Assembly (NCBI RefSeq): GCF_009727055.1 | Contig: NC_052359.1 | Span: 24,021,267 to 24,085,266, forward strand | From: Benincasa hispida | Lineage: Eukaryota > Streptophyta > Magnoliopsida > Cucurbitales > Cucurbitaceae | Length of the DNA stretch: 64,000 nucleotides | Reading direction: 5' to 3' | In this document: piece by piece, positions 8,629-20,417 of the stretch | How the letters are laid out: each line of letters opens with the position of its first letter | Numbering within the stretch: the first letter of the stretch is position 1 | Translations under genes and position numbers: made by a program | Notes under the pieces: generated by a model | Databases searched by the model: none | Told to the model about the DNA's origin: nothing | Seen by the model: only the letters and a program-made list of their open reading frames with translations

Positions 8629-10307
8629 TGATGCGTTATTTTATGAGATGGAATTATGGATGAAATGCGATGATGAAAATTCATTGAGCACTCAAGTTTT
8701 CTCAGTGGAATCCAAGTGTAAACCCCACTAAGTTTCATGGTAAGTCCAAGGTCGAACTCAGGGACTTGGGAAAACAGGTTGTGGTGGTAATTTTTAGGAA
8801 AACTTTGCGGTAACCGATAACCCAAATAGTTGTTGGTTTTGTTTGTTGCGATAATGAAATAAATAAATGCGACGGATTTGAGAAAAGTTTGATTGAGTAA
8901 TAGATGCACTGAGTATGTGGATGAATGGGTTAAGAAGGTCTTTAGCTAGAGTTACTTGGGAATGCATCAGACTATGCGATCATGCTACACCTATGCAAAA
9001 CAAGTCATTTTCCAATGCAAAGTCTAGGATGCATGTGTTGAATGCAAAAGTGTCCATAGAGCTTATTCCTAAATCTCTACTCTTTTCCTATGCAATGATG
9101 CAAAATGCACAAAGGCAAGGTGACCGCACACAATCATATCGAATCTTTAGGATGCATGCGATGCGTTAATAGAAAACAGTGCTTATTCCTAAGCTCCTAT
9201 CTCTTGATTATGCGTTCTAATCTGACTCTCCCGAGCCTATATTCTAACCTGACTTTTCCAAGCCTAGATCTTGTCCTTAGACTACCCTCCCGAGTATCTC
9301 TAATGGACGAATGAAGCATACATAATACAAGATAATCGCATAGAATGAATATCCCCAGTTAAGCTAGCTAAGTGCTTCTAAGCTATTCAACAGATTTAGC
9401 TACTCATGCATAAATAACAGAGAGTGAACAGATATAGAGAAGTAAATTCCATTTTTATAAATGAGTTTGAATACAAAATAACAATGGAAGATAAAGGTAG
9501 AGAGCCTGGTAGCAATCCCTTGCTTACCGAGGCTTTTACACTGGCAATCTCTATTTTGTTCAAAAGATATTCCTGCTTTCGCAGGAGCTGGCCCTCTCTC
9601 TGATCTTGAAGCTTCCGACACTCTCTCAAGCTCACCAGAACGATCTATTGGCACAACCTCCTTCTTTAGCTTCCGCCTTAAAATAAAAGAAAATCTAACA
9701 AGGCTAAACTATCTAAGGAAAAAATCTCTAACTCTTCAAACTCATAAACTTGTTGAACAGTTGAACCTCTTTTCTGAAGGATGCCTTCAGTATTTATAGA
9801 GCCTCGGGGTGAAAGGTGACTTCTCTCTTATGATTGCACAGATGGGATGGCTTTAATTCTCTGACTGATGTGCTGAATATTTATCACTGAAAAGCTGAAT
9901 ATACTTGTTATCGTTAGCGGTTTGTCAACTTAATTCGAATTCGACCGTCATCTGATTTTTGTCCCATCGTGATTAATTATGCCTTTTACCCAGATGCGCC
10001 CACCAAGTTGCACCGGCTCTATGCGGCAATCCTTCTTGAGCAGATGTTTACGAACACAAATCACCGCAAATCCTTGCGGTAATGCTGAGCTCATCCGTTG
10101 ATTTCTTGTGATCCCTCTTTTGGCCTTGCGTCAATGCATATTCTACATAAAAACACAAAAGTTAATTGTTTCTATGTGATGAATGCATGCGACCGCAATG
10201 TTATAAACTTAATGCTTTTTGGATGCAATCTAACATATTTTATCAACACAAACCTTCATTGTTTAATAACTTAGTACTTTAATAACGTGCATTTCTACCC
10301 GTTATCA
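8629..10307 (-). repeat. Element E LTR (family I)
   Basis: On the minus strand it starts TGATAACGGGTAGAAATGCA at 10307 and ends CA at 8629, giving 1,679 bp. It is homologous over its length to the LTRs of G (16096-20417 without its insertion) and H (48438-50118). A minus-strand TATA box (TATAAATA) lies at 9791-9798. Its outer edge lies inside RNase H of element F, so E (or this LTR) inserted into F; the five bases just outside are CTTAT. I see no gene in it. Confidence 0.88.
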
Positions 10308-11800
10308 CTTATCGTCCTAAAGTGTTCGTCAGGGAATCTCTCTTCAATCTCTCTCTCTCTCTTCTGAACCTTGCAATTTTCTAGACGTGATAGATGATCT
10401 ACGACTTGGTTCTCTATGCCCTTCTGGTCCTTGATCTCTAGGTCAAATTCTTGCAGAAGTAGTACCCACCTAATCAGTCTTGCTTTTGCATCCTTTTTTT
10501 ATCATGAGGTATTTGATCGCAGAGTGATCCGTATACACCACCACGTTCAATCCGATTAGGTACTGTCGAAATTTCTCTAGGGCAAACACCACTGCGAGCA
10601 TTTCTTTTTCCATGGTTGTATAGTTTTCTTGCGAATCATTCAGTGTCTGACTAGCATAATAAATAGGATGCAAAACTTTGTCTTTTCACTGGCTTAAGAC
10701 TGCGCCCAATGCATATCCACTTGCGTCGTACATCAGCACAAACGGTTGCGTCCAGTCGGGCAAAACCAGAATTGGTGTGGTGATGAGCACATTTCTTAGC
10801 ATGTGGAACGCTTCAGCACATGCGTCATTAAATTCATATTCATGATCATTCTTGAGGAGCGCACTTAGGGGTCTTGCAATTTGAGAGAAGTTGCAAATGA
10901 ATCGATAGAACCCTGCATGTCCTAGAAACTCCTAAGTGTTTTCACATTGACTGGTGGTTGTAACTTGGCAATTGCGTCAATTTTTGCTTGGTCCACGTCC
11001 AATCCTGCCTTTGATACCTTGTGACCTAGTACTATTCCTTCTTCTACAATAAAATGACATTTCTACCAGTTCAAAACCAAATTTGTTTCTACACATCTCT
11101 TCAAAAATCTTTCCAAATTCGATAAACAAGATTCATAGGTGTTGCCAAAAACTGAAAAGTCATCCATGAATATCTCAACTGACTCATCCAAGAAATCTGA
11201 GAAAATGGCCATCATACACCTCGGGAAGGTGCCTGGTGCGTTGTAGAGTCTAAATGGCAGGCGACGAAATGAAAATTTGCCGAATGGACATGTGAACGTT
11301 GTCTTGTCTTGATCTTCTGATGCAAATGCGATCTAGTTGTACCATGAGTAGACGTCAAGAAAGCAAAAGAATTAATTTCCTGTGAGCCGATCCAACATCT
11401 AATCAATAAAGGGTAGTAGGAAACGGTTCTTCTTTGTGGCCAAATTTAACTTGCAATAGTCCATGTATATCGTCCACCCCGTCGTTGTTCTAGTTTGAAT
11501 TAATTCATTCTTGCTATTGGTGACGATGGTCATGCCCCCGTTCTTTGGAACGCACTGCACTGGGCTTACCCAGCTGCTATCAGATATGGGGTAAATGACA
11601 CCTGCATCAAGCCACTTCACAATTTCTTTCTTGACGACCTCCCTCATGGCAGGGTTTAGACGGCGCTGCCTCTCTACAGATCCAGTTTTTCCCTCTTCAA
11701 GACGGATTTTATGCATGCAATACGAGGGACTGATCCCTCGAATATCTGCTAAGGTCCATCCCAAGGCTTTAGCGTATTTCTTGAGGATTTAAATAAGTGC
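10308..11800 (-). pseudogene. Element F reverse transcriptase and RNase H
   Basis: Minus strand, Athila-type. RT starts near 11790 with GWTLADIRGISP, then RRLNPAMREVVKKEI, SSWVSPVQCVPK, TFTCPFGKFSFRRLP and the catalytic FMDDFSVFGNTYE near 11160. RNase H follows with MHPIYYASQTLND, YTTMEKEMLAV and [10 protein letters not shown], and is cut off at 10308 by element E's LTR soon after DHLSRLEN. Several stops and at least two frameshifts are present. No integrase for F is seen; it is either displaced or lost. RNase H sequence differs enough from E, G and H to mark a separate subfamily. Confidence 0.9.
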
Positions 11801-12660
11801 TTCCTCATTCTCTTTACTCAGTGAGGCAGAGATTATGACTGGTAGAGTGTCATTTCCTTCTAGGTAAACGTATTTGAGGTGCATTGGTAGTGCCATTAAC
11901 TCCAACATGGGTGGTTCTTCCAAGGATGGCTTAGGTCATTGTGTTGATCATTCAATTTTTATTGATTCAAAATCGTGATCAGTCTATATTGTGGCGCAAC
12001 TCTCCTCCATCATTGCGCCAATCTCAAAATCTTCTTCTTTAGTTGCTTCTTGAAACTTGTGCCATTGTCCTTCCTATAGTTCTCCAAGATACTGGCAATC
12101 TTCCATATCATTTGAGTATTTCAACACATTGAGAACGTTGAACTTCGCTTGTTGATTATCAACCCTTATAGTGAGCTCTCCCTTTTGTATGTCGATCAGC
12201 ACGCACCCAGTTGCGAGAAATGGGTGACCCAATATGATTGGCACCTTAGTATCAGCTTCGTAGTCCAGTATAATGAAGTCAGCTGGAAAAATGAATTTGT
12301 CTACTTGTATAAGCGCATCCTCTATCTTGCCCTCCGGATGCGTTATTGATCTATCAGCCAACTGCAACGTGATTGTGGTGGGCCTTGCGTTGCCAATGTT
12401 TAACTTCTTGAATATTGATAAGGGCATCAGGTTGATACTTGCCCCTAAGTCACAAAGCGTGTTTCCGACTTCTTTCCCTCCATTTGAGCATGGCAATGTG
12501 AAGCTCCCCAAATCTTTCATTTCCTTGGGAATATTGTTCTAGAAGAGTGCACTACACTCGTATGTCAGTGCGACGATTTCATTTTCCCCGATCTTCCTCT
12601 TATTGGAGAGTATATCTTTGAGGAACTTCACATAGTTGGGCATCTATTCTAGCACTTCTA
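11801..12660 (-). pseudogene. Element F aspartic protease and linker
   Basis: The frame at 12074-12520 encodes a retropepsin-like domain: FTLPCSNGGKEVGNTLCDLGASINLMPLS contains the Athila-type active site D-L-G-A, followed by LADRSITHPEG, PADFIILDYEAD and the hydrophobic PIILGHPFLAT. Upstream, near 12600, is NYVKFLKDILSNKR, conserved before the protease in this family; a stop at about 12541 separates them. Downstream to 11801 is a poorly conserved linker to RT (with LKYVYLEGNDTLPVI-like sequence). It would cut the gag-pol polyprotein during particle maturation. Confidence 0.88.
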
Positions 12661-14494
12661 CTAGGCGAATGTTAATATGTAGCTATCGGAGAACATCCAA
12701 AAACCTCTTTAATTGCTTACTATCGTCTTTCTTTTTCAACCTAGACGGGAATGGTGGAGGATCCTGCCGTACTTCTTGATCGATTGACTGTTCTTTTAAA
12801 TCCTTCACTTCCTGTGTTCTTGGGGCTAGAGATTGTTCTGGTGAGGGTGTTTGCGATGACTTTAGTTCTAGGTTCTATCAAGATTCATTTTGCATAGTGG
12901 TCGTTGCTTCCAAACTGGTGGTTCTATTGTTCGTATTCGAATGGTCATTGTTTGTGGTTGTTTCTTCTAATCGTCCTACTGATTTTGGTACTATTGACAT
13001 GGGAACTGCCTTTCCACCGCTTCTCAATGTTACCACTTGACATTGTTCTTTTCCACTAGATCTAGTGCTTCTGAACTGCTGGGTAGTGTACCATGTGGTC
13101 TATTTTTCAATTCGGTCGCAAGCTGCCCAACCCGTACCTCCAAATTCCTAATCAAATATGCTTGCGACTGAATGAGCGCATCATTATTCTGTATGTACTC
13201 TTTGAGCAGTGCTTTTAAGGACGATGAATTGGATGAAGTGTTGGAGGAAGAGGGTTAGTTGTGAGGTTGTCTGTTCTGATAATTATTTTGACCCTGAATA
13301 ATTGGTCTGAATAATTGGTCTACAGATTCCTCTGGCCTCCCTGGTCAGTGTTCCTTCCCCAACTCCAGTTGGGATGATTCCTCCAACCTGGGTTATATGT
13401 GTTGCTGAAAGGGTTATTGTGGATAGAATATACTGATTGTTGGTTCGACGGGCAGGCTTCCACTGAATGAGCCTCTCCACATTGTATACAACTTATTGTT
13501 GCCACTTGCGTTAGTGCACTGGCTTCCACTGCATTCTGAGAGAGAGCTTCTAGATTTATGGCCATGGTTTGTAGAAGCGAGGTGACTGTGGCCAGCGTGG
13601 TCATTGTGTCCAATGGTACAGTGGCTCTATCTGTTTTCCTTCATTCTATGCTTTTGCCTTCGTATCCATCATCAACCCAATCATTCGTATTTCACGATAT
13701 GCGATCTAGGATGACTTTTGCTTCGGTATAAGTTATATCCATAAACCCTCCCGCTGCTGAGGCATCTGCGATTGCTTACATCGCTTTGTTCAAGCCATTA
13801 TAGAAAGTTTCCATGAGGATGCAATCTGGAATCCCAATATGCGGACAGTTCTTCACCAAACGTCAAAAGCGCACCCATGCTGTGCTCAAAGTTTCATTGT
13901 TTACTTGCTCGAAATTTAGTGTTTCTCGTCGTCTTCTTGCATTAACAGTGGGAGGGAAGAACTTCTTCATAATTCTTTCTACCAACTAATCCTAGAAGTT
14001 AATCTCGTTTAGCTCCAAAGAATAGGCCCACTTCTTGGCATCATCTCTGAGTGTGTAAGGAAATAGTTAGAGCTTGATGCCTTCAAGTTTCACGCCAGGG
14101 ATGGAGAATGTATTGCAAATCTCGAAATAACTGGTGAGATGTGCATGCGGGTCTTCTCTTGCAAACCTCCAAATTGACTCACGTTTTGTATCATTTGAAG
14201 CATAACAGGTTTAATCTCGAACCTGGTGTTTTCTTCCATTGTTGGTCTTGCGATACCAGGCGAAAAATCATATATGTTGGGCGTCATATAGTTCATCATA
14301 GGAATATTGCGATCAACAGCCAAAAAGATTGAGTCTTGCAGCGGCCGATTCATTCCTTGATTTACTTCAGGCCTGTCATTGTTGTTGTTCACCATATCTC
14401 TGCGACGCCTATTACGATTTTGGCGTGCTCTCCTGCGAAAGGTTCTCTTGATTTCTAGGTCGACGTTGAATTCTAGATGCATTCCAGTACTCAT
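12661..14494 (-). pseudogene. Element F gag
   Basis: The best start is the minus-strand ATG at 14494 (MSTGMHLEFNVDLEIKRTF), matching D's gag start at 56508. The gag core follows in pieces with stops and shifts (14090-14494; then about 13700-14090 with WVRFVKNCPHIGIP-like text). A zinc knuckle C-X2-C-X3-H-X4-C (CIQCGEAHSVEAC) is at about 13470-13510, followed by NTYNPGWRNHPN, and the C-terminal conserved VTLRSGG is near 13010. Gag forms the particle and binds element RNA. The knuckle has one residue fewer between the second C and the H than classic C-X2-C-X4-H-X4-C, as in G. Confidence 0.87.
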
Positions 14495-14584
14495 ACATCG
14501 TCAGCTGCTCTTCGCTTAAGCACACTGTACTCCAAAAATCTATCCTGCACAATAGCACAAAAATATCAGCACTAAAGTCGCCAA

Positions 14585-14602
14585 TCCCCGGAAACGGCGC
14601 CA
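14585..14602 (-). other. Element F primer-binding site (tRNA-Asp)
   Basis: The minus strand reads TGGCGCCGTTTCCGGGGA, one base from a perfect complement of the plant tRNA-Asp 3' end, six bases inside the LTR border. Confidence 0.9.
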
Positions 14603-14608
14603 AAAACT

Positions 14609-16065
14609 TGTTATGCGGTGGATTGCCACCGCAAGATTGATATGCGATGTCTTAATCACGCTACCAGATAATATATGCGATGCTATAAAACTCACTGTAG
14701 AATGCCAATCAATGCGTTCATGTAGTTTATGCATGTCACAAGTTTTCTTACGATGAAACCAAGTATAATTCCATCGTAAGTTTCTCATAATGATCTGAGG
14801 TCGAACACGGAGATTTGCGATGCTCATGCAACAATGATGTTATATATGCAATTGTAATCAAATTAATATTGTGAGGTGCTGAAGAGTAAAATGTGATGAT
14901 AAATGAATAAACAGGTAAATAAATCTAAAGTTGTGCAAAATGTGTGTGAGAGAATGCGATGGCAAGTCTTGTGGATCGAATCAGAGTGAGAATGGTTTGG
15001 GGAAAAGAACATCGCAACTTTGTTAATCCTCTAAGATTCCATCTTCCCTTGGCTTACACCTCTTCGTGATCGCCTGCATCACCATATCTCTATGATGATC
15101 AGGGACAAACGTTTCCGAATGCAAGGTTGTTTCCATCTCTAGAAATACTTCTTGCTTTAGTTAATGCATTCTATCAACCTTCTTTCGAGAGGTTGATTAG
15201 CATTTTCACTTCTGCTCTCGCAGGTGAAGATGCCATTAAGCATGCGTTAAATAAACTTAGTTGATTTCTTCAACATGGATTGGCTTACTCCCTCAATCCT
15301 TCCCTCACATCGTGGAGGTTTAGTGACTCGTGGTGAGAGAAATAGAAGATGAATGTGTTATGGTGAACAGAGAGATGAACATGAACATGATAATGATATA
15401 ACTAGTAAAGATAAAGTACTTGTTACAGAGATGTGAATGAAAGACAGGAAATGAACAACAATCGATGAACGGAAAGTAAGAACAATTGAAAGCAGCGTGT
15501 CAATGTCTTAGCACGTATCCCGATCGGAGCTATTTGCTTGCCAGCGTGATGGAGGAATGAAGTGGAGGACTTCCTTCTCAGGAGAGTTCTCGAGGGAAGA
15601 GTGTCCCTTGCACATAACTTCTTTTCGTCTCCTTTTTCGTGTGTTTTTCCTCTTGTGCTGAGTGTTGATGTTGCTATTTATAGCCTTTAGCACCTCTTGC
15701 GTTAGTGGTCCCGCTCTAAAAAGTTACCTTTTCCTGTTGAGGCTTGGTGGGAAAGTTCGCTCTGCTCCACGTTCAATTTGTCAGGTCGTACATTAGAAAA
15801 GCTGTACAATTTTAGAAATCCCTGAGAAGCGTTCCTTTTTTTGTCCATGAGCAATCGTCGCATGCGGTGATACCTATTTCCTGCAAAACAAAGATTTGGA
15901 CATCCTTTTTGCTATCGCAATGCGATCAGCGGGTGTGTTTCCGATACTTTCACAATCTTTGCGTTTCTAAGCCAATTTTAATATGTTTGAATCAACTTTT
16001 CCTTCCTATAGTCGCATATTCTAAGTAAGATGATATAAAATAACATGTATTTCTACCAGTTATCA
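14609..16065 (-). repeat. Element F 5' LTR (family II)
   Basis: It runs from TGATAACTGGTAGAAATACA (minus strand, at 16065) to CA at 14609, 1,457 bp. It resembles D's LTR (54575-56389), for example the block around 15110-15310. A minus-strand TATA box CTATAAATAG lies at 15674-15683. The 30 bases 16066-16095 between it and G's LTR belong to neither. Confidence 0.87.
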
Positions 16066-17295
16066 TACACCACCAACAAGGCTACCTTGGTATTCTGATG
16101 CTTAAAATTATTAAATGTGGAAAATGTGGATGATATGTGTTGATGGATAGCGTTGTGCACTCAAGTTTCCCCAGCGAAATCCAAGTGTAAATTCCTCTGA
16201 GTTTCCTGGTAAGTTCAGGGTCGAACACAGGGACTTGTGAAAATAGTTGCATTAGAAATTTTTATGAAAACTGGCGGTAACCGATTAAATAAATAAGTGT
16301 TGAGTTGTTTTTGCGCTAATGAAAATAATAATAAATGCGGCAGAGTTCGAAAAGAGTTGGCAACGGGAAATACAATGAATATGCGATGAACGGGTCGAGA
16401 AGGGTTTCGGCTAACACTCCCTAGGTTGCGTTCATGCCTTGCAATCATGCAACATGCATACAATAGTAAACCACCTCTCAACGTGAATGCCACGACTTCT
16501 AAGGCTAGAACGCATGCGATAAATATGCGATAAGTCTACAGGGTTTACATATAGACCTCTATTTCTATTTATGCAATGACAACATGACATTCACACAAAT
16601 ATGCAACCGCATAATATCATTCCTATTCCTAGGATGCATGCGATGCAAGTTGACAAACAGAGCTTATCTCAAAGTCCCTATTTCTTGTTTATACAAGCCT
16701 AATCTTGCTCTTTCAAGTAAAATTCTAACCTAGCTCTCTCGAGACATTAGGTTCTTTCTTTAGATTCTCTCTCGACAACTCTAAAGGGATGTTTCGCATA
16801 GCATAAGACTAGAAAATCGCAAGCAATGAACTTTCTAGATCATGTTAGCTTAGTTCTTCTCAACCCATTTAACTAGTTTAGCTACTCATGCATATTAAGA
16901 GAGTGAGCAGATGTAGAAATAGAACTTTCATTGAATAGATAAAAGATGAAGTACAGAATAACAATGCAAGTATAGTAAAGAGCCTGGAGCAATTTCTTGC
17001 CACCAGATGTTACACTATTCTACTCGTGCTCTAAAGATATTCTAGCTTTCGCGAGAGTCAACCTGTTCTCTACTCTTACGCCCCAAGGTTCTCTCTCGAG
17101 CCGCCTTGGACGATCTTCGGCATCACCACTCTTCTCTAGCTCCACCGTAAAATGGAAAAGAAAACTATGAATAGAGGTGTGAACTTGTAAAGTGATGAAG
17201 TAATCGACTGCTTAACTCCTTCTCTGAAGAATGCACTTGGTATTTATAGGGCATCAAAGGTGAAAGGTGGCTTCTCTCTCCTAGTTGTACAGATG

Positions 17296-19962
17296 TGTGA
17301 AACCCGGATTTCCATTTTCCTTACTTTAAGCAGGTGATTAAGGAAATTAACTAAGTGAAAATTAAATCCTATGTTGAAGAGAAGGAAATTTAAAGTGTTG
17401 AATAGATTTTCCTTGAGTAGTGTTGAGTTAATCTTTAATTGATGAAATTTGGCTAAGTGTAGGGTCAGAAGAACCCATGCATTAAGAATTGGGAGACATT
17501 AACGCATAAGTTGAAAAGGCAACCATGCGTTTGTAAGGTTGGACACATTGCCAAGAGTAATGATGCGTTGGATGCATTGGATGATGGATGTGTTGGATGC
17601 GTTGGATGTGCATACATTGGATGCAGTAGAATGTGTCCATACAGCTGAAGAAAGGCAGCTGAGGGTGATGCGTTAGTGTGGCATGAGGGCAGGTCATGCA
17701 AAGGGCAAGAAAGAGTGCAAGGGCATGCGAGGATCGCGTTGGACCAGCCGATGTCCTATGCGTCGATACCTTGCGGTCGAGTGTCCTATGCGTCGATGCC
17801 TTACGGTCGAGCGTCCTATGCGTCGATGCTGCCTATGTGTCGATGATGAGCGAGCTATGTATTGATGCTAAGCAACCGTCCTATACGTCGAGGCCGTGCG
17901 ACCATGCTATGCGTTGGAAGTTAACGATGGCATGCATAATGGATACGTTGGACATAAGCCATGCGATGGGCTAGGTGGACGCATGGTGGTTGGCTCTTAC
18001 GATGGTTAAGGCTTGCGATGACTGAGTAAGTTTGGTTGTGATGGTGCTGTGTTGAAAACCAAGGGGAACCAAGGGTTGCTATGCGTTGATTGCATACTAT
18101 GCATTGATGAACCACTATGCGTTGATGATTACACTATGCGTTGATTATAGACTATGCGTTGATGGCGTACTATGCTTTGAACATCCAAGGGTTTGTGGAC
18201 GTATATGAAGGATGAGCTCATATCAAGGACGTCATCCGGACATGTGGCTTGTTAGGAGGAATTCTTAAGCCTTAAGTAAAAGAGGCGAATGCATAAGAAG
18301 ACATGCAAAGTTGAGGGCTATGCATTGGTGAAAGGAAAATAAGACACTTTGGCTTGCGCTAAAGTAAGAATGTGTTGATGGTGTGAGGAAAAGACACTTG
18401 GACATGCGGCCAAGTAGGAGGTGTCGGCCGTGGAGCAATCTTAGACGCCTATAAATAGGGCCAAGGACTTCTTTTCAGATCAAAATTCAAAAGACATTTA
18501 AGAAGAGTGGAAAGTTGAGTAAACATTGTGTTGATAGCAAAATCCATGCGTTGATCATAAAGCTTCAAGGGGGACGCAGTAGAGAGTGAAGTCTGGAAAA
18601 CAGCATCAAATTGGGACGAGGAGTTCTCCCAGTATACTCGTGCGTTTGGAGTGATTCTAAAGCCATCTAAAAACTCTGAAAGTATAGTTTTAGGCCAGAG
18701 AAGAAGCTCCAAGTGATTGGGCTGGAAACTGAGAAGAAAACAGAAGGGTCAGGCTGTCGGGTAAGCTTGAGCCAGTCTTGGAGATTTTGTGATTCCTGCC
18801 AAACCACGAGGTGTTCGGAGCTCATATTTTAGCGTACGCTTCCTGAGACATTTTAGAACATGTTTTCAGAAGGAAGTATCTTAAAATAATGTCTGTAACT
18901 ATGAGTAATCTAAGCTGATATTTGAATCTGGAATTTAGGGTTCAAAAGGGAACCAAGGAAACCTAAGGAACTTAGGAAAGAAAAGTTCCTAACCATTAAG
19001 GTGAGTGGTTATTATGTGTTGTATTGTTGATATAATTTCTATATATAGGTAAATATATATAGGGGATAATGTTAAATTGGCATGATCATGGATATATGTT
19101 TATCTTATTACTATGCTTGTTGAGAAATTGCTTGTATGGTTGTTTTGGAAACTGAACCAAGGTATATAGTTAGCATGCTTGAAAAGGTACTTGATGGGAA
19201 AATATAGTCAGCTTCGATCGGCGGGAAATGATAGTCGGTGATGACCGGCAGGAAATATAGTCAAGTTACCTAAGCATAGCTAGTGGGAAAATAGTCGATG
19301 TGCACATTAGCGGGATAATAGGGTATAGGAAAAGTTTCCACATGAAATTGTTGTGGTCTTAGTATACGTGTGAAAGTACTGGGGATGTTTTTGTTATGTG
19401 ATAACTAGCGGTCAAGCTAGGGTTGATTGTTTTAAACAGTAGTCGAGCTGGGGATTGTCCAGTGGTTTGGCTAGAAAATAATATTGAACTTATGGTAATG
19501 TTCTTGTTGACTATGCATTGCTTTCCAAAAGTATATTTCTGTTGACAAAGTTCTTTGTTTATCTAAAGGCACCACTCACTGGACTTTATAGCTCATGCTT
19601 TCCAAATGTTTTTCTTCCCCCTCCCCCAGGTAGTGAAAGGTGAGAAGTTCCAGGGTGTTGCTAAGGTCAAGGTCTGCCACAAGCCACAGTTACACTTCTA
19701 GAGGGTTTTACAGTTATTGTTGTAAACTTTATAGTTAAGTCTTGAAGTTGTATAAATGATACATTGTTGTAATAAAATGGGCCTACTAAATCGGTTGTTG
19801 TTTGTCTCCTTGACTTAATCAGTTGGTTGTTGAATTTGTTCATTGGTATCAGAGTTACTTCTGCAAGAGTTATCAGGCAGTAAGTGTCAACAAAAGGGTT
19901 GATAACTGTTGCAGTCATGCTCTTTCTCAGGCTCAGAGGGTTGTCTGGGGCGGGGTGTGACA
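17296..19962 (+). mobile_element. Solo-LTR-like insertion in G's LTR, with 5-bp target duplication
   Basis: The 2,667-bp insertion begins TGTGAAACCC and ends GGGGTGTGACA, and is flanked by AGATG at 17291-17295 and 19963-19967. Removing it restores the LTR (compare 9830-9850). The 5-bp duplication and TG...CA ends fit an LTR-retrotransposon solo LTR; the end sequence GGGGCGGGGTGTGACA is typical of Ty3/gypsy LTRs. A plus-strand TATA box TATAAATAG at 18450-18458 suggests plus orientation. A primer-site-like TGGTATCAGAGT at 19844-19855, about 110 bp before the end and preceded by CA, makes a small, nearly internal-less element an alternative. I find no coding region in it. Confidence 0.82.
17735..17905 (+). 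repeat. Short tandem repeats inside the solo LTR
   Basis: Units of about 30 bp carrying GTCCTATGCGTCGAtgCC and cTTGCGGTCGAG recur at about 17751, 17781, 17811 and, degraded, to 17905. A second, looser series of CTATGCGTTGATga units spaced about 20-25 bp follows at 18078-18175. Confidence 0.75.
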
Positions 19963-20417
19963 AGATGATGCAAGCTTTAATTCCTGACTGATCCACCGGA
20001 TAGTTGTCACTGATAAAGCTGGATGTACTTTGTGACCGTTATCGGCTGTCAACTTAATTTGGATCCGACTACCGTCAGCTTTCTGTCCCATCGATCTTAA
20101 TTGTCCTTTCGTCCGGATGCGCCCACCATGTTGCGGTGATTCTTCTTGGGTGGATGTTTGCGAGCACGATCAACGCAAAGTCTCGTGGTGAAGTTGCACT
20201 CGATCGATGTATTCCTATGATTGCATTCTTTGCGTTGCATTAACGCATTATTCTGCACAAAAATATAGAGATCAACTGCCCTAATGCGTTGGACGCATGC
20301 AACCACAATATTGTAGAATTTATGCTTAACGGACGCAATTTAACATATTCTATCAACGCAATCCAACATTGTTTAAGAACTTAGAACTATTATAACGTGC
20401 ATTTCTGCCCGTTATCA

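Larger units (their letters stand above)
16096..20417 (-). repeat. Element G 3' LTR (family I), split by an insertion
   Basis: The minus-strand start TGATAACGGGCAGAAATGCA is at 20417, directly after the polypurine tract; the end CA is at 16096, aligned with the ends of the E and H LTRs. Without the insertion at 17296-19962 (plus one copy of the duplicated target) it is about 1.65 kb, matching E and H. A minus-strand TATA-like TATAAATA lies near 17241-17248. Confidence 0.87.
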
